NCBI GenBank assembly: GCA_001414325.1
Contig: LLKB01000001.1
Coordinates: forward strand, 1,291,156 to 1,355,155
DNA from: Butyribacter intestini
GTDB lineage: Bacteria; Bacillota; Clostridia; Lachnospirales; Lachnospiraceae
Length of the DNA stretch: 64,000 nt
Reading direction: 5' to 3'
Both the position numbers and the translations under genes were made by a program. Under the pieces are notes generated by a model. That model saw only the letters and a list, made by a program, of their open reading frames with translations. It did no database searches and was not told the DNA's origin. Of this stretch, positions 56,452-64,000 are shown one piece after another (within the stretch, counting starts at the first letter, position 1; every line of letters starts with the position of its first letter).

Positions 56452-57986
56452 ATAGTCACCCCCCAATACTTCTTATCTGCGGTACGGTAACATACTGCCT
56501 CTGAAATATGTTTTCTTTTTATTTCCCCGCTTTCGTCCATATCTGCTATTGTCCTCGCAGTCTTTAGGACCTTGTGATATGCCCTCGCACTAAACTCCAT
56601 GTTCTCAAATATATTTTCAAGATATTCCTTTGCCTCATTATCCATGACACAATATCTTTTTATCATGCCTGCACTTAGTTCTGAATTAAACAATATCCCG
56701 TCATTTTTATAGCGTTCTTTTTGAATATGGTGAACTTTTTCTATCCTCTTTCTGACATCATATGAATTCTCACCTTTGTCACTGTTGCTTATTTCTCCAT
56801 ATTTTAATATTATCGTTTCAGTAAAAATATCTATCCTGTCAAGCAATGGTTTACTTATCCTGCCGAGATAATTTTTTATCTGTCCCTGCGAACAAGTGCA
56901 TTTTTTCCTGTCGGGGTAATATCCGCACTTACATGGATTTAACGCAGCCGTAAGCTGAAACTTTGCAGGATAGCGGTAGCTTCCCTCCAATCTTGAAACA
57001 TTTACATACCCATCCTCTAAAGGCTGTCTCATCACCTCAAGCACCTGTCTTTGAAACTCCGGCAGCTCATCAAGAAAAAGCACACCTCCCGACGCAAGGC
57101 TCACCTCCCCCGGCTTTGGATACCTGCCGCCTCCTGCAAGTGCCGTCTGAGTAACAGTGTGATGCGGAGACCTGAATGGTCTTTTTTGCACAACCGGATT
57201 TTCCTTGTTTAAAAGACCGGCAACGCTATATACTTTTGATATTTCCATTCTCTCTGAAAATGTAAGTTTTGGCATAATACCAGGTATGCACTGTGCAAGC
57301 ATTGTCTTTCCCGTGCCCGGAGCGCCAATGAGTGCAATATTGTGCATACCTGAAACAGCAACCTCTACCGCTCTTTTTGCCCCCTCCTGACCCCTTATGT
57401 CAGATAAGTCATGTTCATCGTCTTCTACTTTAAACGGCATCTTGTGTTTTGTGTCGGATATGTACCCGGCAATATCCTCCGAATTCAATATCTCAACCAT
57501 CTCTTTAATATTTTTTACACCTATGATTCCTACATCATCTATGATACCTGCCTCACAAACATTGTCAAAAGGCACGATACAATACTTAAATCCGTTTTCA
57601 TATGCTGTATAAACTCTGGGAAGTACGCCATTAACTGATTTGATATTTCCATCAAGACCTAACTCACCGATAAATAGAATTTGTTTTAAGATTTCTTTGT
57701 CTATATAACCAAATGCCGCCAATATTGCAACAGCAATAGACAGGTCAAATGATGTCCCGTCTTTTCTCACATCAGCAGGAGAGAGATTTATCGTTATTTT
57801 TTTAGGCGGAAATCTGTATCCGCTGTTTTTTAATGCAATCCTTACCCTCTCTCTTGCTTCTTTTACTTCTGACGACAGATAACCTACCAGAACAAGACCC
57901 GGAAGTCCTTCTGATATATCTGTCTCAATATGTACTACACAGCCGTCTATTCCAAATATGGCGGCACTAAATGATTCACTATACAT
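56448..57986 (-). CDS. comM: ComM / YifB family Mg chelatase-like AAA+ ATPase
   Basis: A hexameric helicase that promotes branch migration in transformation in proteobacteria; the role in Clostridia is less clear. The 512-residue protein has an N-terminal Lon-like domain (VLVGYLSSEVKEARERVRIA), Walker A in LIGAPGTGKTMLAQCIPGIM (near residue 217), SGGVLFLDELPEFQRQVLE, and ALNPCKCGYYPDRKKCTC with a zinc-binding-like Cys cluster. It heads comM-dprA-topA-codY. Confidence 0.95.
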   Translation of the reverse strand: MYSESFSAAIFGIDGCVVHIETDISEGLPGLVLVGYLSSEVKEARERVRIALKNSGYRFPPKKITINLSPADVRKDGTSFDLSIAVAILAAFGYIDKEILKQILFIGELGLDGNIKSVNGVLPRVYTAYENGFKYCIVPFDNVCEAGIIDDVGIIGVKNIKEMVEILNSEDIAGYISDTKHKMPFKVEDDEHDLSDIRGQEGAKRAVEVAVSGMHNIALIGAPGTGKTMLAQCIPGIMPKLTFSERMEISKVYSVAGLLNKENPVVQKRPFRSPHHTVTQTALAGGGRYPKPGEVSLASGGVLFLDELPEFQRQVLEVMRQPLEDGYVNVSRLEGSYRYPAKFQLTAALNPCKCGYYPDRKKCTCSQGQIKNYLGRISKPLLDRIDIFTETIILKYGEISNSDKGENSYDVRKRIEKVHHIQKERYKNDGILFNSELSAGMIKRYCVMDNEAKEYLENIFENMEFSARAYHKVLKTARTIADMDESGEIKRKHISEAVCYRTADKKYWGVTM

Positions 57987-58031
57987 AGTCTACCTCCATG
58001 CACAGCAAATCTACCCGTAAATCATAATGTT

Positions 58032-58060
58032 ATATTATCAGAACACTCTGATATTTACAA
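58032..58060 (-). promoter_or_regulatory. Candidate promoter of comM-dprA-topA-codY with embedded dyad
   Basis: On the minus strand TTGTAA (58055-58060) and TAATAT (58032-58037) are spaced by 17 bases. A perfect dyad, ATCAGA-GTGT-TCTGAT (58037-58052), fills the spacer, as in the fla promoter. Promoter match is moderate. Confidence 0.5.
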
Positions 58061-58069
58061 GCTGTAATT

Positions 58070-58522
58070 TTATTTATCAAGAATTTTTTTCAGCTCTTCC
58101 ATAAATGTATCTACATCTTTAAATTCTCTGTATATGGATGCAAACCTGACATATGCAACCGCATTGAGTTTTTCAAGCCCCTCCATTACAAGTTCTCCTA
58201 TAAGGCTGCTTGGTACTTCATTTATCTCTTTGTTGAATATCTCCGTCTCCACCTTATCCACTAACAGATTCATATCGTCAACCGATATAGGCAGCTTGTG
58301 ACATGACCTGAACACTCCTCTTTCTATCTTTGCACGGTCATAAGGCTCTCTTGTCTGGTCTTTTTTTATGACAACAAGAGGTATCGACTCTACCTTTTCA
58401 TATGTAGTAAATCTTTTATTGCACTTATCACACTGTCTCCTTCTCCTTATAGATGTATTTTCATCTGCCGGCCTGGAATCTATAACTTTTGTATCTGCTT
58501 CTCCGCAAAATGGACACTTCAT
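58070..58522 (-). CDS. nrdR: Transcriptional repressor NrdR
   Basis: Represses ribonucleotide reductase genes in response to ATP/dATP. The 150-residue protein has an N-terminal zinc ribbon (KCPFCGEADTKVIDSRPADE and RRRRQCDKCNKRFTTYEKVE) and an ATP-cone domain (VIKKDQTREPYDRAKIERGV). The ATG at 58522 follows GGAGGAAACAGCG; an in-frame ATG upstream overlaps that site. Last gene of the spoIIGA-sigE-sigG-ylmC-nrdR group. Confidence 0.97.
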   Translation of the reverse strand: MKCPFCGEADTKVIDSRPADENTSIRRRRQCDKCNKRFTTYEKVESIPLVVIKKDQTREPYDRAKIERGVFRSCHKLPISVDDMNLLVDKVETEIFNKEINEVPSSLIGELVMEGLEKLNAVAYVRFASIYREFKDVDTFMEELKKILDK

Positions 58523-58677
58523 CGCTGTTTCCTCCATCAAATATATATTATATTCAAAATATTTTTAGTCTGTTTTTAATATCATGCTCCCCGGCCAAAT
58601 ATATATCGACCTGTGGCTTTTGCCCATGCTCAATATATTATAATAGAAGAAATCTAAATTGTCCATTATATAAATTG

Positions 58678-58938
58678 TTACCATTCACATTTGTGAAGAC
58701 ATTTTGATGCTTCGACCTCAACCAATACAACATCCGCACCAATCCTCTTTACACACTCATATGGAATTATATATTCACTGTCACGCCCTATAATGCCAAA
58801 CACCTTACATGGTCCCGGTATTATCAGCGAGCAGATTCTGCCTGTACGCTCCTCAAAATCCACATCGCAGATATTCCCAAGACGCTCCCCGTCACACACA
58901 TTTACTACTTCCTTCTCCCTAAGCTCACAAATTCGCAT
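58678..58938 (-). CDS. ylmC: YlmC/YmxH family PRC-barrel sporulation protein
   Basis: An 86-residue PRC-barrel protein: MRICELREKEVVNVCDGERL, then GNICDVDFEERTGRICSLII, and a YIIPYECVKRIGADVVLVEV end. Members of the YlmC/YmxH family follow sigG in many Clostridia and Bacilli; the function is not known. It lies 16 bases downstream of sigG. Confidence 0.93.
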   Translation of the reverse strand: MRICELREKEVVNVCDGERLGNICDVDFEERTGRICSLIIPGPCKVFGIIGRDSEYIIPYECVKRIGADVVLVEVEASKCLHKCEW

Positions 58939-58954
58939 AAAGCCCCCATAATAA

Positions 58955-59728
58955 TCAAAGATATTGTTTCATAACCTTAAGTGCTCTTTTTTCGAGACGA
59001 CTGACCTGTGCCTGTGAAATACATATTTCATTTGCAACTTCCATCTGTGTCTTCCCCTCATAATATCTCATCTTAATTATACGGTTCTCTCTTTCAGACA
59101 GGTGATCTATCGCTGCTTTTATCGACATTTTCTCCACCCAGTCCTCCTCAAGATTCTTTTTATCACTTATCTGATCCATGATATATAGTGTATCTCCGCC
59201 CTCGGCAAACACGGGTTCATAAAGTGACACGGGACTCTGTATGGCATCCAGTGCAAATGCCACATCTTCGGGCGTTGTTTCAAGCATTTTTGCTATCTGC
59301 TCTATCCCCGGTTCTTTTTCGCTCTGCTTCATAAGTGCTTCTTTTGCATATATGGCTTTATACGCAAGATCTCTCACCGACCTGCTCACCCTTATGCTGT
59401 TATTGTCCCTTAAATACCTGCGTATTTCCCCAATTATCATCGGAACAGCATAGGTACTGAATTTTACATTCATTGTCACATCAAAGTGGTCAATAGCTTT
59501 CATAAGACCTACACAGCCTATCTGAAACAAGTCATCACTGTTTTCTCCGGCGGCACCAAACCTCTGGATTATACTTAAAACAAGTCTCAGATTCCCCTTT
59601 ATAAATTTTTCCCTGGCTTCTCTATCGCCCTTTCGTATCTTAACAAAAAGCTCCTTTTTCTCTTCTTCGGTAAGCAATGGTAATTTTGATGTATTTACAC
59701 CACATATCTCTACTTTATATACAGCCAT
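58955..59728 (-). CDS. sigG: Forespore sigma factor SigG
   Basis: Directs late forespore transcription after engulfment. The 257-residue protein begins YKVEICGVNTSKLPLLTEEE, the SigG-specific N-terminus with the anti-sigma contact NTSKLP, followed by regions 2 (DDLFQIGCVGLMKAIDHFDV and KFSTYAVPMIIGEIRRYLRD), 3 and 4 (TQMEVANEICISQAQVSRLE). The second of two adjacent ATG codons is annotated because GGAGG is better spaced for it. It follows sigE by 63 bases, as in Clostridia. Confidence 0.97.
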   Translation of the reverse strand: MAVYKVEICGVNTSKLPLLTEEEKKELFVKIRKGDREAREKFIKGNLRLVLSIIQRFGAAGENSDDLFQIGCVGLMKAIDHFDVTMNVKFSTYAVPMIIGEIRRYLRDNNSIRVSRSVRDLAYKAIYAKEALMKQSEKEPGIEQIAKMLETTPEDVAFALDAIQSPVSLYEPVFAEGGDTLYIMDQISDKKNLEEDWVEKMSIKAAIDHLSERENRIIKMRYYEGKTQMEVANEICISQAQVSRLEKRALKVMKQYL

Positions 59729-59791
59729 CATAACCTCCGGATATTTTGAAATTAAGCTTATACAAAGTAGGATTTACCAAATCAGACGATT

Positions 59792-60532
59792 CTATTCCAT
59801 TCTTACTATTTCTTTTTTCAGGCGTCTGATTATTTTTTTCTCAAGTCTTGAAATATATGACTGGGAAATCCCCATCATGTCTGCCACTTCTTTCTGCGTT
59901 TTTTCTTCCCCATCAGCAGAATTTATCCCAAATCTTAACTCAATAATCGTTCTTTCCCTTTTGTTTAACTTTGACAATGCCATTCTAAGCAGTTTTTTGT
60001 CAACTTCATCCTCCATGTCTTTTGAAATAACATTTTCATCAGTGCCAAGAATATCCGATAAGAGAAGTTCGTTTCCATCCCAGTCAACATTTAACGGTTC
60101 ATCGATAGAAACCTCAAGTTTAAGCTTATTATTACGCCGCAGATACATAAGTATCTCATTTTCTATGCATCTTGACGCATATGTAGCAAGCTTTATGTTT
60201 TTAAGCGGATTAAAGGTGTTTATCGCTTTTATAAGTCCTATCGTTCCTATTGAGATGAGATCTTCAACTCCGACCCCGGTATTATCAAATTTTTTTGCAA
60301 TATACACTACGAGTCTGAGATTATGTTCGATAAGATTGCTCCTCGCCTCCTTATCCTCATCACCTCCGAGTTTTTTCATAACCTGTTCTTCTTCCTCTAT
60401 CGTAAGCGGAGCCGGAAGTATCTCTGCCCCTCCTATATAATGGATTTCTCCGCCCCTTTTGGGGAATATAAATCCTCTTATCTCCGGCATCATCCTGAAT
60501 TGAAATCTGTTTGGTATTGACACTTTTACCAT
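59792..60532 (-). CDS. sigE: Mother-cell sigma factor SigE (pro-sigma-E)
   Basis: Directs early mother-cell transcription. The 246-residue protein has an N-terminal pro-sequence of about 30 residues (up to [15 protein letters not shown], the likely processing region), then region 2 ([20 protein letters not shown] and [20 protein letters not shown]) and region 4 ([20 protein letters not shown]). Processing by the adjacent SpoIIGA is expected. AAAGGAGGAC precedes the ATG. Confidence 0.97.
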   Translation of the reverse strand: MVKVSIPNRFQFRMMPEIRGFIFPKRGGEIHYIGGAEILPAPLTIEEEEQVMKKLGGDEDKEARSNLIEHNLRLVVYIAKKFDNTGVGVEDLISIGTIGLIKAINTFNPLKNIKLATYASRCIENEILMYLRRNNKLKLEVSIDEPLNVDWDGNELLLSDILGTDENVISKDMEDEVDKKLLRMALSKLNKRERTIIELRFGINSADGEEKTQKEVADMMGISQSYISRLEKKIIRRLKKEIVRME

Positions 60533-60574
60533 TTTTGTCCTCCTTTTTGCACAGGTACAATCTATATTAAAGCA

Positions 60575-61420
60575 TTAATGCCCACCTGTTGTACCATGCC
60601 TTTTTATTTTTTTATTGGAACAGTTTAATATCATCTGAACATCACCGGTTTTATCAATTCTTTCACTAACTGCTCCTAAAAAGTTCATCATAATACTGCC
60701 ATCCATAAATACCAGTTTTTCAAACCTGTATGTTTCAAGCAGTCCGCTGCCACCTATTGAATTATAAGGTATCAGAATCGGTTTCTGCTTATCCCTCACT
60801 CCCATTTGAACGACTGTCTCTTTTGATATTATGTTTACGGGTTCATTTGTGTATGGACTGAAAAGATTATTTCCCGTGTCATACAATACATTAATATTTT
60901 TTTTTACACTGCCATGTATAAGCGTGGCACACATTATAGTCTCACACTTTTCAGCTTCATTCTTAATAATATTACGCATCACAAAAAATAATGCATACAA
61001 TATCGCAAATGAAATGATATTAAAGATAAACGCCTTTTTAACATCTGCACTTTTCATATCGCCCATATGCTCCTGCATGAACAAAATACATCCGGCGGTA
61101 ATACTCACACCAAACATCAATATAACCATATCCGTGAGAATCTCCGTCAGTACACTTCTCTTTTTATTGCTCTTATATTTATAGGATAACCCTATCAGCA
61201 TCAACACGCAAAACACGCAATATGCACCATCCGGAACAACACTTCTCTGCTCTAAAACACTTATTTTATGTATAACTGAGATAAGTGCCACCACGGCACA
61301 AGCCACCGCCCATCGAAACGGTGTATATTCCTTTCTGCGTATAAATGCCACAAGCCACACCAGAAACTGGTTCATTACAAAGTTTAAAATCCAATAAAAA
61401 TCAGCATAAAAAGAGTACAC
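60575..61420 (-). CDS. spoIIGA: Sigma-E processing peptidase SpoIIGA
   Basis: A membrane aspartic protease that activates pro-sigma-E in response to the forespore signal SpoIIR. The 281-residue protein has five membrane segments in the first 150 residues (starting YSFYADFYWILNFVMNQFLV) and a C-terminal protease domain with the catalytic NVLYDTGNNLFSPYTNEPV (Asp-Thr-Gly near residue 187). It is 42 bases upstream of sigE in the same direction. Confidence 0.95.
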   Translation of the reverse strand: MYSFYADFYWILNFVMNQFLVWLVAFIRRKEYTPFRWAVACAVVALISVIHKISVLEQRSVVPDGAYCVFCVLMLIGLSYKYKSNKKRSVLTEILTDMVILMFGVSITAGCILFMQEHMGDMKSADVKKAFIFNIISFAILYALFFVMRNIIKNEAEKCETIMCATLIHGSVKKNINVLYDTGNNLFSPYTNEPVNIISKETVVQMGVRDKQKPILIPYNSIGGSGLLETYRFEKLVFMDGSIMMNFLGAVSERIDKTGDVQMILNCSNKKIKRHGTTGGH

Positions 61421-61457
61421 AAAATCTTAACCCCCGTGTTCATGTGATGTTAAAATC

Positions 61458-61490
61458 ATACTACACTATTTCTTATGCGTATTTTGTCAA
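61458..61490 (-). promoter_or_regulatory. Candidate Spo0A-type promoter of spoIIGA-sigE
   Basis: On the minus strand TTGACA (61485-61490) and TAGTAT (61458-61463) are 21 bases apart, wider than a normal sigma-A promoter and close to the 22 bases of the Spo0A-activated Bacillus spoIIG promoter. TTTTGTCAAAA across the -35 resembles a degenerate 0A box. About 40 bases before spoIIGA. Confidence 0.5.
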
Positions 61491-61608
61491 AACAGGTCCA
61501 TTTTCATAAATTTAATTATTATCTTTACACCACAGTCGTGCATGAACGGTAATATCAAATAAAAGGTGCAATAATCACAGAATTAAATTTCAAAAGTCAA
61601 TGCATACA

Positions 61609-61648
61609 AAAAAGACATGACATCTAAAAAAGATTGTCATGTCTTTTT
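61609..61648 (-). terminator. Terminator of the LTA-synthase-like gene
   Basis: AAAAAGACATGAC with GTCATGTCTTTTT form a 13-bp stem with a 14-base loop and flanking T-run on the minus strand, about 70 bases after the stop codon. The remaining 300-base gap to spoIIGA holds only this and the spoIIGA promoter. Confidence 0.88.
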
Positions 61649-61718
61649 ATATAATTCACCTCTAAGCATTTTCATTGAAAAATCTCTGCTTCAGAAACAT
61701 TACTTACTTTCCGTCCGC

Positions 61719-63776
61719 TTAGTCCAGATATAATGTAGTAAAATTCCAAAGAAGCGGTTTTCCTGCACTAAGACAAACATTGTCCTTATCTTCAACTTTT
61801 GCGATAAATGCGTTTGGTATGTCTTCATCCACGATACCATTTTCTTTCGCATATTGCAGCGACATATATCCCTCATCAGCATCATAATCAATCTCATCTG
61901 TAATCTGATAATGAGCTGCATCTATCTTATATCCTTCAAGGCTCTTTCCGTTAAAGTATATCTTTGTATAATCTGTAAAACCCTTTCCCTTGACAATGTA
62001 ACCCTTTTTATTTTTCCTTACATCTTCAAGCGTAACAGGATAAGTTCCCATCTGAAGATTTGACTGCACAAACTCATTCTGACCGTTATAGGCATATTTT
62101 TCTCCATAGAACCAGTCATATTCAAGAGTCTTTAAGTCCGAAAGATAAGAATTGCTGTTCCAATCCATCTGCTGATGGTATCTTGTTATAAGCCCCTCAT
62201 GTATCCCCGCCTTTCCGAGAACATATGAATACAACTGATATGCAGCCATATCCTTATCTAACTTTTTAAGACCAAAATTATCCCAAATAACATACTGCGT
62301 CTGATACAAATCAGAATTTTTGAGTTCATCTGCTGATATATCAAGGCTTGGAAGATGATCTCCATAAAGAACGAGAATAGTCTTCTCGTTTCTCTTCCGT
62401 AGTCTGTTTATGAGATTTCCAATCATATTGTCAACCTGTGCAATCTGATTTACATAATAAGTGTATTGGTTTTCCATACCTTCTTTTGCACCGGTAACTT
62501 TTATCGGCTGTTCACCTTCAATATCAACATCATATTTACCATGACTCTGAACCGTAATTCCAAATGTAAAGTCTGAACCCTGTGTAGAATCAAGTGTCTT
62601 AATTATCTGCGGTACCATCACATCGTCATTTACCCAGCCGTTTAGATTTTCCTTAAGACCGTTCATATATTCCATTGAAGTAAATGTGTCAAATCCAAGA
62701 TTCTTAAAAACAGTATTTCTTCCATAGAATGTAGCATTGTTATTGTGAACACAATGCGATTTATATCCTATCGAAGCAAGATCATTGCATACGCTCTCAG
62801 AAGTCGTGCTCTTAAGAACTGTCTTATACGGATACTCACATACCCCAAAGTCTCTCTGACGCATACCGGTAAGCACTTCAAACTCAGTATTAACTGTACC
62901 TGCACCAACCGTAGGCACTTTTAACAGTCCACTGGAATAATTTTTACAAAGTTTGTGGAATACCGGTAACGGATCTTTAGAAAACTTTAAATTTTTCATA
63001 TAATCCACATCAAAAAATGACTCTAACTGTATCATTATAATATTTGGCTTATCATCACTATTTTTTGACTTTGACTGATTTTTTGAGCTGTCATCAAGTT
63101 TATTCACAATTTTCTTAACTGACTTCTCGCTGTAATCATCAGGCTCTGATATACCGGTATCTATAATACTGTTTGTAAAGCAGTAAACGAAGCCGTAATT
63201 TTCATATGCTTCAGATATATTTGTATAGTTTGTAGCAAGAGCCTGTACAGAACCGCTTGAACTTTTCATAAATACGAGTGCAAGCGAAATTGATGCAACT
63301 GCCATAACTGAAACCACTATGTGTTTATGATTTCTCTTATGATGTTTTGGTGCTCTTCTATAAAGTGACACCATTGCAAAGCCCAGCACACCGGCTGCAA
63401 CCACCATCATAAGCACATTTAAAACCGTGAGATAATGACCTGACACACTTATTGCTGTATTTATCATTGTAAAATCAACTGCAGAAAATGGTGTGACCCT
63501 GAAGTGGAGTATCACAAAATTTGCAACTCCAAAACAAAGCCATACGACTGCCACTGTTATAAAAACAAAAATCTCCCTTTTGAAAAAAAGTGCAACTGAT
63601 AATGTCAGCATTATTATGAGAGCATTAAACGAAAATAACACAGGACTTGAAAACATATATCCTATTCCTGAAATCAATGACTTTCTGCTCAATGACTCTA
63701 TTATTATTTCCAACAATACAGGCATCATCAAATACCGAAATATATATGTGAACGCTTTCTTCAAATTATAATGCAT
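61719..63776 (-). CDS. LTA synthase family sulfatase-domain membrane protein
   Basis: Resembles lipoteichoic acid synthases and related phosphoglycerol transferases. The 685-residue protein has five membrane segments (about residues 10-185) and an extracellular sulfatase-like domain: NIIMIQLESFFDVDYM (metal-binding Glu), PTVGAGTVNTEFEVLTGMRQ (catalytic Thr), FGITVQSHGKYD (His) and LVLYGDHLPS (Asp-His). After the catalytic domain comes an extra C-terminal beta-type region (about 555-685) not present in minimal LtaS. The ATG at 63776 follows AAAGGGGATG; an in-frame ATG at 63800 lacks a site. An acceptor is not assigned. Confidence 0.88.
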   Translation of the reverse strand: MHYNLKKAFTYIFRYLMMPVLLEIIIESLSRKSLISGIGYMFSSPVLFSFNALIIMLTLSVALFFKREIFVFITVAVVWLCFGVANFVILHFRVTPFSAVDFTMINTAISVSGHYLTVLNVLMMVVAAGVLGFAMVSLYRRAPKHHKRNHKHIVVSVMAVASISLALVFMKSSSGSVQALATNYTNISEAYENYGFVYCFTNSIIDTGISEPDDYSEKSVKKIVNKLDDSSKNQSKSKNSDDKPNIIMIQLESFFDVDYMKNLKFSKDPLPVFHKLCKNYSSGLLKVPTVGAGTVNTEFEVLTGMRQRDFGVCEYPYKTVLKSTTSESVCNDLASIGYKSHCVHNNNATFYGRNTVFKNLGFDTFTSMEYMNGLKENLNGWVNDDVMVPQIIKTLDSTQGSDFTFGITVQSHGKYDVDIEGEQPIKVTGAKEGMENQYTYYVNQIAQVDNMIGNLINRLRKRNEKTILVLYGDHLPSLDISADELKNSDLYQTQYVIWDNFGLKKLDKDMAAYQLYSYVLGKAGIHEGLITRYHQQMDWNSNSYLSDLKTLEYDWFYGEKYAYNGQNEFVQSNLQMGTYPVTLEDVRKNKKGYIVKGKGFTDYTKIYFNGKSLEGYKIDAAHYQITDEIDYDADEGYMSLQYAKENGIVDEDIPNAFIAKVEDKDNVCLSAGKPLLWNFTTLYLD

Positions 63777-63820
63777 TAAAACATCCCCTTTATATGCCAT
63801 CTTATCTTATGAACCGACTA

Positions 63821-64000
63821 CTATTCTGTCATATTTTTATATATCCTTGCAACTTTGTCAACCGGACCTGATGCAACAAGCCTTCCACTGTCAAGTATTA
63901 TCGCCCTGTCACAAAGTCTTTTTACCTGTTCAAGTGAATGAGATACAAAAAGTACGGTAACTCCGTTGTCAAACATACTCATTATCTTTTTTTCACTTTT
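63821..64000 (-). CDS. ABC transporter ATP-binding protein, C-terminal end (cut by window edge)
   Basis: The last 59 codons of a larger gene that enters from the right edge. The visible part contains VTVLFVSHSLEQVKRLCDRA (the switch-His region of an ABC ATPase) and IILDSGRLVASGPVDKVARI, then stops with TAG. The wording is typical of polysaccharide or teichoic-acid exporters (Wzt/TagH type). Its end is 45 bases from the LTA-synthase-like start, in the same direction, which fits a cell-surface polymer cluster. Confidence 0.85.
   Translation of the reverse strand, partial: KSEKKIMSMFDNGVTVLFVSHSLEQVKRLCDRAIILDSGRLVASGPVDKVARIYKNMTE

Overview
The window comes from a low-G+C, Gram-positive, spore-forming and flagellated member of the Clostridia, most probably a Lachnospiraceae species. 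The evidence is the sporulation set (gpr, spoIIP, spoIIGA, sigE, sigG, ylmC), CodY, an HrcA/CIRCE-controlled groESL, a Bacillus/Clostridium-type fla/che operon, and several small proteins of a kind I associate with Lachnospiraceae. Lachnospira (Eubacterium eligens) would fit, but no marker here fixes the genus. Almost every gene is on the minus strand; the exceptions are rpsT, comEB and the DUF6062 gene.

Layout, left to right. 1-4.6 kb: an AAA-ATPase/PD-(D/E)XK protein cut by the window edge, then spoIIP and the spore protease gpr (with an unusual charged insert), then an intergenic repeat that folds as a four-way junction. 4.7-5.7 kb: rpsT and the dCMP deaminase gene comEB, on the plus strand. 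5.7-9.6 kb: an amidase, guaB, a small membrane protein and an acyltransferase. 9.8-11.9 kb: groL and groES with a CIRCE operator. 12.2-16.5 kb: a DUF6062 gene (plus strand), a DUF2225 gene, glnS and a SleB-type cell wall hydrolase. 16.8-18.3 kb: a eukaryotic-type HisA and an MltG-like domain protein.

18.4-52.0 kb: one long fla/che block read leftward from a promoter upstream of flgB. Order: flgB-flgC-fliE-fliF-fliG-fliH-fliI-fliJ-motE-like-fliK-flgD-TIGR02530-flgE-flbD-motA-motB-fliL-fliM-fliY-fliO-fliP-fliQ-fliR-flhB-flhA-flhF-flhG-cheB-cheA-cheW-cheC-cheD-small membrane protein-sigD-DUF342-small protein-SwrB-like. It encodes rod and MS-ring parts, the C-ring switch, the export apparatus, hook assembly, the stator, chemotaxis adaptation and signalling, and the late flagellar sigma factor. 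cheY, cheR, flagellin, flgK/flgL and fliD are not in the window.

52.4-58.0 kb: comM-dprA-topA-codY, ending in a strong terminator just before the fla promoter. This is the same codY-flgB neighbourhood as in Bacillus, and CodY is a plausible nutritional regulator of motility here. 58.0-61.4 kb: spoIIGA-sigE-sigG-ylmC-nrdR, the mother-cell and forespore sigma cascade. 61.7-64.0 kb: an LTA-synthase-like sulfatase and the last 59 residues of a polysaccharide-type ABC transporter ATPase.

The least explained material is a set of intergenic palindromic elements. One at 4.42-4.57 kb has a 21-bp outer stem and three inner arms. One at 52.2-52.4 kb shares a 14-mer with a copy at 15.7-15.8 kb. One at 32.77-32.85 kb supplies the last codons and stop of fliR. 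All motif reading was by eye; no searches or folding calculations were run.
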